Source: JAVVPO01 sp036655715 (GTDB taxonomy: Bacteria; Bacillota; Clostridia; Lachnospirales; Cellulosilyticaceae). Taken from it: a stretch of DNA of 19,695 nucleotides. The DNA lies in NCBI GenBank assembly GCA_036655715.1, contig JAVVPO010000046.1, positions 1-19,695 of the forward strand, read 5' to 3'. The notes under the pieces are model-generated. The model did no database searches and was not told the DNA's origin. It saw only the letters and a program-made list of their open reading frames with translations. The translations under genes were made by a program, and so were the position numbers. Shown here one piece after another: positions 13,796 to 19,695 of the stretch; the stretch's first letter is position 1, and every line of letters begins with the position of its first letter.

Positions 13796-14218
13796 ATGAT
13801 ACAATCAATAGTACATATTGCTTTAGTGGTAGCAGATTACGATGAAGCCATCGATTTTTATACGAATAAACTTCACTTTACATTAGTTGAAGATACTTAT
13901 CAAGCAGAGCAGGATAAACGCTGGGTAGTCGTATCCCCACCGGGTTCTAACGGAACTACAATATTGCTGGCCAAAGCTTCTAAATCTGAGCAAACGCCCT
14001 TTATCGGTAATCAAGCAGGTGGTAGAGTTTTTATATTCTTAGGAACAGATAATTTTTGGCGCGACTTTAATGAAATGAAAGAAATAGGAATAGAATTTGT
14101 GAGAGAACCTAAAGAACAAGACTACGGAACAGTAGCTGTTTTCAAAGATTTATATGGTAACTTATGGGACTTAGTCCAATTCAACCAAAATCACCCTATG
14201 TTTGGAAGGGTAAAGTAA
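13796..14218 (+). CDS. VOC-family (glyoxalase/dioxygenase-like) protein
   Basis: A 140-residue vicinal-oxygen-chelate fold protein with the usual two beta-alpha-beta-beta-beta modules. The first starts IVHIALVVADYDEAIDFYTNKLHF (residues 5-28, putative metal ligand H7). The second ends VAVFKDLYGNLWDLVQ (about 117-132), where many relatives have Glu in the metal position and this one has Asp. Such proteins include glyoxalase I, bleomycin/fosfomycin resistance proteins and dioxygenases; this short 'DPYGN-x-WDL' type has no fixed function. GAGGAG is 9 nt before ATG. The stop is one base from the stop of the convergent galR-like gene. Confidence 0.85.
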   Translation: MIQSIVHIALVVADYDEAIDFYTNKLHFTLVEDTYQAEQDKRWVVVSPPGSNGTTILLAKASKSEQTPFIGNQAGGRVFIFLGTDNFWRDFNEMKEIGIEFVREPKEQDYGTVAVFKDLYGNLWDLVQFNQNHPMFGRVK

Positions 14219-14225
14219 TTTACCC
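14208..14225. terminator. Small hairpin spanning two convergent stop codons
   Basis: GGGTAAA (14208-14214) and TTTACCC (14219-14225) form a perfect 7-bp stem over GTAA. The loop and arms include the VOC stop (14216-14218) and the repressor stop (14222-14220). There is no good T-tract on either side, so termination is only suggested. Confidence 0.45.
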
Positions 14226-15218
14226 CCTCCTTCTTGCACTCTCCCTAACCATAAGCTCAGTCGGAATCAAAATCTTCTTATGAATAGTTCTCCCTGACCT
14301 AAGTTGTTCCGTAAGCGTTTCCACTCCTGTTTCCCCCATAAATTCTGTATGTACTTTTACCGAGGTCAACGCTGGTACCAAAAACTGTGCTGTCTGAATA
14401 TCATCAAAACTTACAATACTAATATCCTCTGGAATACTAAGTCCTGCTTCTGCTATAGCCTTATACGCGCCTATCGACATAGGATCACTTGCTATAAAGA
14501 AGGCCGTAGGTCTTACTTTATCTACCAAGGCTTTTTTCATCAAACTATATCCATCTTGTGGTGTGAATTTCCCCTTTAACAGCCATCCCTCTTGATAGCT
14601 TCCCTTCTTAATCATAATCTCCTTATAGGTTTCTTCTCTATAATCAACAACCATTTCTCTGCCTTCGTTAATATATTCTTCCCCACCTATATAACCTATA
14701 TCCACATGCCCTAACTGATACAAATAGTTCAATGCCTCTGTTACACCTTCTTTATAATCGGTTACAACACTATCATAAAGTTTTTCTTGTGGTGAACAAT
14801 CTATAAAAACAATGCTACTAGCTATTTCTTGTAGTAATTTAATATCTTCAGGCCCAAATTTCCCAATAGCTACTAGACCATCTATGTCTTTTGCAGCTTC
14901 TTTGGTATCTCTTAAATCAACATTGCGATAAGATACTTCTTCTTCTTTGCACTTCTTCTCTACAGCTAATCTAATAGAAAGATAATAAGGGTCATTAAGC
15001 TCTTCTCTTTCCGTATACCAATGAACAATGCCTATCCTATATTTTTTTGATTTATGTTTGCGTTCTCTAATTGTTACATAATTTAATTCTTCTGCTACTG
15101 CAAATATTTTTTTCTTAGTAGCTTCTGACACATTCAAACTGTCATCCAAATTAAGTACTCTAGATACCGTAGCAATTGATACACCTGCTACCCCCGCTAT
15201 GTCCTTAATCGTTGCCAT
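14220..15218 (-). CDS. galR: LacI/GalR-family transcriptional repressor
   Basis: A 332-residue LacI-family regulator. The helix-turn-helix MATIKDIAGVAGVSIATVSRVLN (residues 1-23) is followed by the hinge and a periplasmic-binding-protein-like sugar domain: GLVAIGKFG, VVTDYKEGV, DIGYIGGEE, AFFIASDPMSIGAYKAIAEAGLSIPEDISIVSFDDI and LTSVKVH. The start is the ATG at 15218, 6 nt after AGGAGG; longer in-frame starts at 15224 and 15260 ignore this site. It is divergent from galK-galE-galT, whose promoter carries two copies of a pseudo-palindrome, so it most likely represses that operon and releases it with galactose or a derivative. The effector is inferred from position. Confidence 0.88.
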   Translation of the reverse strand: MATIKDIAGVAGVSIATVSRVLNLDDSLNVSEATKKKIFAVAEELNYVTIRERKHKSKKYRIGIVHWYTEREELNDPYYLSIRLAVEKKCKEEEVSYRNVDLRDTKEAAKDIDGLVAIGKFGPEDIKLLQEIASSIVFIDCSPQEKLYDSVVTDYKEGVTEALNYLYQLGHVDIGYIGGEEYINEGREMVVDYREETYKEIMIKKGSYQEGWLLKGKFTPQDGYSLMKKALVDKVRPTAFFIASDPMSIGAYKAIAEAGLSIPEDISIVSFDDIQTAQFLVPALTSVKVHTEFMGETGVETLTEQLRSGRTIHKKILIPTELMVRESARRRG

Positions 15219-15260
15219 ATTCATCCTCCTGTTACTTAACAAAACTTTATATTTTTTCAT

Positions 15261-15289
15261 ATTCTATCATACTTTTAAAAGTTTGTGCA
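15261..15289 (-). promoter_or_regulatory. Probable promoter of the galR-like gene
   Basis: On the minus strand TGCACA (15289-15284), 17-bp spacer, TAGAAT (15266-15261). It lies 17 bp from the nearer operator copy, so autoregulation is possible but is not shown. Confidence 0.55.
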
Positions 15290-15305
15290 CCTTGCCACCT
15301 AAATA

Positions 15306-15338
15306 TTTTAGTAAAATTATTGATTTTTTTTACTAAAA
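15306..15338. promoter_or_regulatory. Twin operator of the gal operon (probable GalR sites)
   Basis: TTTTAGTAAAA (15306-15316) and TTTTACTAAAA (15328-15338) are exact reverse complements; each is itself a palindrome apart from its central base. Centres are 22 bp apart, about two helical turns, so two repressor dimers could bind the same face. The first abuts the -35 box and the second lies entirely between -35 and -10 of the galK promoter. The motif occurs nowhere else in this window. Similar AT-rich sites with a central G/C are typical of LacI-family operators in Firmicutes. Confidence 0.75.
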
Positions 15339-15347
15339 GAATATAAT
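15320..15347 (+). promoter_or_regulatory. Promoter of galK-galE-galT
   Basis: TTGATT (15320-15325), 16-bp spacer, TATAAT (15342-15347), 40 bp before the galK start. The spacer contains the second operator copy, an arrangement that would block RNA polymerase when repressor is bound. Confidence 0.78.
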
Positions 15348-15387
15348 TAAGTTATAAAATAATCGTATGTATAAAAGGAGCGTTTCT

Positions 15388-16551
15388 ATGAATCTTGAAG
15401 CAATGCAAAACACGTTTGAAAAAGTATTTGGTCATGCTAACGAAACAGCATTTTTTGCACCTGGTCGTATTAATCTAATTGGGGAACATATTGATTACAA
15501 CGGTGGACTTGTATTCCCTTGTCCTATCACGCTAGGTACATATGCTCTTGTGAGCAAAAGAGAAGATAGCAAAGTATGTGCTTACTCTATGAACTTTGAA
15601 GATTTGGGCGTTATAGAGTTTGACCTTGATAATCTTGAGTATGATAAAGCGCATAACTGGGTGAATTATGTAAAAGGCATTGCTAAATTCTTAAAAGAAG
15701 ATTTTGAAGGTATTAACCACGGATTTAACATGGTAGTATTCGGTAACATCCCAAATGGTGCTGGTTTATCTTCTTCTGCTTCACTTGAAATGCTTTCAGC
15801 AGTTATTTTCAAAGATACTTTTGGCTTAGATTTAAGCCCAGTAGATGCAGCACTTCTTGGTAAAAAAGTTGAGAATCTCTACATCGGTGTCAATAGCGGT
15901 ATCATGGATCAATTCGCTATCTCACTTGGTAAAAAAGATAGTGCTATTTTACTTAACTGTGACACACTTGAATATTCTTATGCTTCACTTTTATTACCAG
16001 CTCATAGCATTATTATTATGAATACAAACAAGCGCCGTGAACTTGCTGACTCTAAATACAACGAGCGCCGCGGGGAATGCGAAAGCTCTCTTGCTAAACT
16101 TCAATCAGTACTTCAAGTAAATAATCTTTGCGAAGTAACACTTGATGCACTTGAAGCTAATAAAGACCTTTTAACAGAAATCGAATACAGAAGATCTCGT
16201 CACGTTATTACAGAAAATATCCGTGTAAAAGATGCTATGACTTGTTTTAAGGCCAACGACTTAGCTGGATTTGGTAAACTTTTAAACGGTTCTCATACAT
16301 CTCTTCGCGATGATTATGAAGTAACAGGTATCGAACTTGATACACTCGCTGAATCTGCTTGGGCAGAAGAAGGTGTACTTGGTGCACGTATGACTGGTGC
16401 AGGATTCGGTGGATGTGGTCTTGCAATCGTTGAAAATGATAAAGTAGATTCTTTCATTACTAATGTAGGTAAAAAATACTTAGAGATCATCGGCTATGAA
16501 GCTTCCTTCTATATTGCTTCTGTAGGAAACGGTCCAACACAATTAAACTAA
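15388..16551 (+). CDS. galK: Galactokinase
   Basis: A 387-residue GHMP-family kinase that phosphorylates alpha-D-galactose at C1 with ATP. The galactokinase signature PGRINLIGEHIDYNGG is at residues 25-40, the ATP loop GAGLSSSAS at 124-132, the catalytic region GIMDQFAISLG (D174) at 171-181, and the third GHMP motif GARMTGAGFGGCGLAI near the C-terminus. The start is the ATG at 15388, 7 nt after AAAGGAG; the upstream in-frame ATG at 15367 precedes that site. First gene of the gal operon, 19 bp before galE. Its product galactose-1-phosphate is used by GalT two genes on. Confidence 0.95.
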   Translation: MNLEAMQNTFEKVFGHANETAFFAPGRINLIGEHIDYNGGLVFPCPITLGTYALVSKREDSKVCAYSMNFEDLGVIEFDLDNLEYDKAHNWVNYVKGIAKFLKEDFEGINHGFNMVVFGNIPNGAGLSSSASLEMLSAVIFKDTFGLDLSPVDAALLGKKVENLYIGVNSGIMDQFAISLGKKDSAILLNCDTLEYSYASLLLPAHSIIIMNTNKRRELADSKYNERRGECESSLAKLQSVLQVNNLCEVTLDALEANKDLLTEIEYRRSRHVITENIRVKDAMTCFKANDLAGFGKLLNGSHTSLRDDYEVTGIELDTLAESAWAEEGVLGARMTGAGFGGCGLAIVENDKVDSFITNVGKKYLEIIGYEASFYIASVGNGPTQLN

Positions 16552-16570
16552 TCCAAAGGGGGATTTAAAT

Positions 16571-17563
16571 ATGAAAATTCTAGTTGTAGGTGGAGCTGGC
16601 TACATCGGTTCTCACGCAGTTAAGCAGCTTCTTGAAAATAACTTTGAAGTTGTTGTTATAGATAGTCTTGAAACAGGTTACAAAGAAGCCGTACCAACCG
16701 AGGTACCTTTCTACCTCGTAGATATTAAAAATAAAGAAGCCTTACTTGAAGTCTTCACAAAAGAAAAATTTGATGGTGTTATCCACTTCGCTGCTAACTC
16801 ACTTGTTGGTGAATCTATGGTTAACCCCCTTAAATACTACCACAACAATGTGCATGGCACACAAATCTTACTCGAAGTAATGGTTGAATGTGGTGTACAT
16901 CATATCGTATTCTCCTCTACAGCAGCAACTTATGGCGAGATTAAAACAATGCCTATTACAGAGGATATGTTAACTAATCCAACCAATACTTATGGTGAGA
17001 CAAAACTTGCTATTGAAAAAATGATGAAGTGGACTAGCAAAGCCCATGACCTTAACTATGTTTGCCTAAGATACTTCAATGTAGCTGGTGCAGATCAAAG
17101 TGGTTCTATCGGTGAAGCTCACAATCCTGAAACTCACCTTATTCCTCTGATACTCCAAGTACCTCTTGGCCAAAGAGAACATATCACTATCTACGGCAAT
17201 GACTATGATACAGAAGATGGTACTTGTGTTCGTGACTATATCCATGTAACTGATCTTGTTAATGCCCACATATTAGCACTTAACTATCTTGTCAACGGCG
17301 GAGAAAGCAATATTTTCAACTTAGGGAGCAACAGCGGATACTCTGTGAATGAAATGATTGAAGCTGCGCGTAAAGTAACAGGTCATCCAATCCCAGCAAT
17401 CTTAAGTGAGAGACGTGCTGGTGACCCAGCAGCCCTTATTGCTTCTTCTAGCAAAGCAAAAGAAACCCTCGGCTGGTCCCCACGTTATACTGATGTAGAA
17501 AAAATTATAGCTAGTGCTTGGCATTGGCATCAAGCTCATCCTCGTGGATATAAAGGAGAATAA
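16571..17563 (+). CDS. galE: UDP-glucose 4-epimerase
   Basis: A 330-residue short-chain dehydrogenase/reductase that interconverts UDP-galactose and UDP-glucose using bound NAD. The Rossmann loop is G7-G-A-G10-Y-I-G13. The catalytic set is SST (115-117) and Y141-x3-K145 in NTYGETK. CLRYFNVAGAD and the C-terminal RRAGDPAALIASSSKAKETLGWSPRY are family hallmarks. AAAGGGGG before ATG serves as ribosome binding site. It ends two bases before galT, whose own site (AAAGGAG) overlaps the galE end. Its substrate range (UDP-Gal only, or also UDP-GalNAc) decides whether it also serves the kinase/nucleotidyltransferase route; the sequence does not settle this. Confidence 0.95.
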   Translation: MKILVVGGAGYIGSHAVKQLLENNFEVVVIDSLETGYKEAVPTEVPFYLVDIKNKEALLEVFTKEKFDGVIHFAANSLVGESMVNPLKYYHNNVHGTQILLEVMVECGVHHIVFSSTAATYGEIKTMPITEDMLTNPTNTYGETKLAIEKMMKWTSKAHDLNYVCLRYFNVAGADQSGSIGEAHNPETHLIPLILQVPLGQREHITIYGNDYDTEDGTCVRDYIHVTDLVNAHILALNYLVNGGESNIFNLGSNSGYSVNEMIEAARKVTGHPIPAILSERRAGDPAALIASSSKAKETLGWSPRYTDVEKIIASAWHWHQAHPRGYKGE

Positions 17564-17565
17564 TC

Positions 17566-19050
17566 ATGACTAGACTTTACGCCCTTATTGATAACCTCAT
17601 TAGCCTTAGTATAGCTAATCAACTGATAGAACCTATGGATTCTATCTATGTACGCAACAGAATTCTTTCTTTATTTAAAGAAAACGAATACGAGCGCACT
17701 CTTCCTATACAAAAAGACCTTTACCAAACATTAGAATCACTTACTGATATCGCAGTAGAAAAAGGTTTGATCGCCGATACATTAGCAGACAGAGACATTT
17801 TCTCTTCTATGATTATGAACGAATTTTTAGATAAGCCATCTATTGTTAATCAAAAGTTCTTCCAAAAATACGAACAATCTCCTAGTGACGCTACAAATTA
17901 CTTCTATCATACTAGTAGAGCCTCAAATTATGTTAAAGTAGATCGTATAGCTAAAAATAAAGAGTTCACAGTAGACTCTCCATATGGTGATATCAAAATC
18001 ACTATTAACCTTTCTAAACCAGAGAAAGATCCTAAACAAATTGCCCTTGAAAAACTTGCTCCTCCAAACAAATATCCTTCATGTCTTCTTTGTATAGAAA
18101 ATGAAGGCTACAATGGAACTATCAAGCTTCCAGATAGAGCAAATCATCGTATGATCCGTTTAGACTTAAGTAACAAATCTTGGTTAATGCAATACTCTCC
18201 TTATCTCTACTACAACGAGCACTGTATCGTATTATCCGAGACGCATACACCAATGCAAATTACTAAGCAAACTTTTTACAACTTACTCTCCTTCACAGGA
18301 TTACTTCCTCATTACTTCATTGGATCAAATGCTGACCTTCCTATCGTCGGGGGTTCTATTTTATCTCACGAACATTACCAAGGTGGAAGTTATACATTCC
18401 CTATTAATTCTGCTAAAGACTTATTTAGTTTTACTATCAATAAGTATCCAAACATCCAAGCTAAGGCTATGAACTGGCCATTATCCACTCTTAGACTTTC
18501 TTCTAAGACTATTAATGATTTAGCCGAGTGTAGTGATATGATTCTTAAACTTTGGAAAGAGTACAATGATGTAAGTAATGATATTCTTTCACATACAACA
18601 AGTACACCTCACAATACTATTACACCAGTTTGCAGACGTAATGGCGAGTATTATGAAATGGACTTAGTGCTTCGTAACAACCGCACAAACGATAATCACC
18701 CACTAGGTATTTTCCACCCACACGCAGACGTTCATCATATTAAAAAAGAAAATATCGGCCTCATTGAAGTTATGGGTCTTGCCATCTTACCAGGTCGATT
18801 ATTAACTGAACTTGAGGAAATTAAGGCTTATATCTTAGGCACTACAGACACTGTGCCTGAGTATCACAAACCATGGGCCGATAGCCTTAAAGCCACTTAT
18901 GAAGAGACACAAGATTTAGAAGCTTTCATTATCCAAGCCATAGGTGATAAATTTGTAAGAGTTCTTGAAGATGCTGGTGTTTATAAACTAAATGAAAAAG
19001 GTATTCAAGGCTTCAAGAAATTTGTAAGCACCTTTTCCATTATCAAATAG
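17566..19050 (+). CDS. galT: UDP-glucose--hexose-1-phosphate uridylyltransferase, class II
   Basis: A 494-residue GalT of the class II type found in Firmicutes, transferring UMP from UDP-glucose to galactose-1-phosphate. The N-terminal half contains the cysteine pair C173-L-L-C176 in YPSCLLCIENEGYNG. The active-site loop GGSILSHEHYQGG (262-274, H268/H270) replaces the HPH-Q of class I enzymes. The C-terminal half has the conserved LVLRNNRT and GIFHPHADVHHIKKENIGLIEVMGLAILPGRL. Length is normal for class II and far longer than class I (about 350). Last gene of galK-galE-galT; I see no strong terminator after it, so read-through into the DUF4430 gene is possible. Confidence 0.94.
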   Translation: MTRLYALIDNLISLSIANQLIEPMDSIYVRNRILSLFKENEYERTLPIQKDLYQTLESLTDIAVEKGLIADTLADRDIFSSMIMNEFLDKPSIVNQKFFQKYEQSPSDATNYFYHTSRASNYVKVDRIAKNKEFTVDSPYGDIKITINLSKPEKDPKQIALEKLAPPNKYPSCLLCIENEGYNGTIKLPDRANHRMIRLDLSNKSWLMQYSPYLYYNEHCIVLSETHTPMQITKQTFYNLLSFTGLLPHYFIGSNADLPIVGGSILSHEHYQGGSYTFPINSAKDLFSFTINKYPNIQAKAMNWPLSTLRLSSKTINDLAECSDMILKLWKEYNDVSNDILSHTTSTPHNTITPVCRRNGEYYEMDLVLRNNRTNDNHPLGIFHPHADVHHIKKENIGLIEVMGLAILPGRLLTELEEIKAYILGTTDTVPEYHKPWADSLKATYEETQDLEAFIIQAIGDKFVRVLEDAGVYKLNEKGIQGFKKFVSTFSIIK

Positions 19051-19090
19051 CAAAAAAAGTAATCTAATCACATTCCTTCCTATTTTTGAA

Positions 19091-19096
19091 TATAAT
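19091..19096 (+). promoter_or_regulatory. Possible -10 box of the DUF4430 gene
   Basis: TATAAT, with a poor -35 (ATCACA, 19067-19072, 18-bp spacer). If used, it gives an ~85-nt leader that can form small hairpins, the best being TAGGAT/ATCCTA near 19105-19125. Confidence 0.4.
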
Positions 19097-19188
19097 GCAG
19101 TGGATAGGATTATTCTCATCCTACCTGCTTGTACAATTCGTACTTGCATGTCTATACATGGCAATAAATAAAGTAAGGATGATGTGGT

Positions 19189-19659
19189 ATGAAATCAGAT
19201 ATGAATAAAGTGGCTCTTGCAGCGTCACTTTTCTTATTAGGTAAGTCTATGTCTCGTAGTACTACTGCACCTGGTGATAGTATTATCTTTACCATTACAG
19301 GGCCTAGCGGTCAAAATGTTATACTTCCTGAAACAGATGTGGCCATTAGCCCTGGTGAAAGTGTTTTAGATGCATCACTTCGTGTATTTGATGAGTTTAA
19401 CCTTCCCTATGAAATAGCTGGCTTTGGCAAAGATACTTATGTTTTAGCTATAGATAATATCTCTCAATATGAGAAAGGCCCCGAAAGTAGATGGCTCTAT
19501 AACATAGATGGTGTCTATCCTTCTATGAGCCCAGCAGAATACATCCTTCCAGCTGATGCTAGGGTTGAATGGATCTATACAATTGATGGTGGTAAAGATA
19601 TAGGTGCACCTTTAGTTTCTTTCGAGCAACGTAACAATAATACACTTGCTAGAAAATAA
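19189..19659 (+). CDS. DUF4430 (transcobalamin-like C-terminal) domain protein
   Basis: A 156-residue protein with one DUF4430 domain, a beta-grasp-like fold related to the C-terminal domain of transcobalamin and intrinsic factor. Typical elements are the pattern SVLDASLRVFDEFNLPYEI (about 64-82), the central ESRWLYNIDGVYPSMSPAEYILPADARVEWIYTIDGGKDIG (about 107-147) and the D-x-V-x-W-x-Y-T motif. The usual long signal peptide is reduced to a weak hydrophobic stretch (VALAASLFLLG, residues 8-18), so export is uncertain. AAGGAT is 8 nt before ATG; a second ATG lies at 19201. The ligand is unknown: cobalamin binding is a family suggestion only. Confidence 0.8.
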   Translation: MKSDMNKVALAASLFLLGKSMSRSTTAPGDSIIFTITGPSGQNVILPETDVAISPGESVLDASLRVFDEFNLPYEIAGFGKDTYVLAIDNISQYEKGPESRWLYNIDGVYPSMSPAEYILPADARVEWIYTIDGGKDIGAPLVSFEQRNNNTLARK

Positions 19660-19695
19660 GAATACTATTAGTTACAAAATATAAGTTGTTTTAAC

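Noticed and set aside
19097..19188. Cobalamin riboswitch ahead of the DUF4430 gene
   Set aside because: The leader is far too short and lacks the B12-box; only small generic hairpins are present.
19095..19208. 37-codon frame with a hydrophobic helix upstream of and overlapping the DUF4430 start
   Set aside because: No ribosome binding site precedes its ATG, and the ATG lies inside the likely -10 box.

Overview
The window is AT-rich DNA with compact genes, strong AGGAGG-type ribosome binding sites, TTGACA/TATAAT promoters and short hairpin terminators. It carries a SigI/RsgI anti-sigma pair, a class II (Firmicutes-type) GalT and paired short-chain ChrA proteins. Together these point to a low-GC Gram-positive anaerobe of the class Clostridia. 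A Lachnospiraceae/Cellulosilyticum-like host is my best guess, but it is inferred from gene content and not demonstrated.

Left part (1-3182): the 3' end of a Cys-rich repeat protein; a small DUF11-like protein; a GNAT acetyltransferase on the minus strand; a universal-stress-like protein; a TtcA-like tRNA thiolase; and a convergent DUF1294 membrane protein. Middle (3196-6367): a minus-strand sigI-rsgI operon whose RsgI-like protein ends in a very long acidic low-complexity tail, interrupted by a 100-N assembly gap; then a divergent DHH/DHHA1 (NrnA-like) phosphoesterase. Next (6442-10129): a minus-strand operon of two short ChrA proteins plus an aromatic-acid-exporter (ArAE_1/FUSC) protein that apparently starts at ATT; divergent from it a TraX-family membrane protein and an L25/Ctc ribosomal protein.

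Right part (10140-19050): a hexose-metabolism island. Minus-strand galM faces away from a translationally overlapping pair, a sugar nucleotidyltransferase and a NahK-like anomeric sugar kinase. After an intergenic stretch with a 30-residue membrane micro-ORF and a VOC protein comes a LacI/GalR-type repressor. It is divergent from a galK-galE-galT operon whose promoter carries two copies of an 11-bp pseudo-palindrome, one just upstream of the -35 box and one inside the -35/-10 spacer. GalM, GalK, GalT and GalE form a complete Leloir pathway. The kinase/nucleotidyltransferase pair looks like a parallel route from a free sugar to a sugar-1-phosphate and then an NDP-sugar, comparable to the kinase step of the bifidobacterial lacto-N-biose pathway. 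A DUF4430 protein closes the window.

Most of the window is ordinary housekeeping and accessory content. I found no clear new multi-gene system. The most worthwhile items are the kinase/nucleotidyltransferase pair inside the gal island, the twin galK operator, the ATT start, the RsgI tail with its assembly gap, the Cys-rich repeat protein, and the repeated use of hairpins that contain stop codons.
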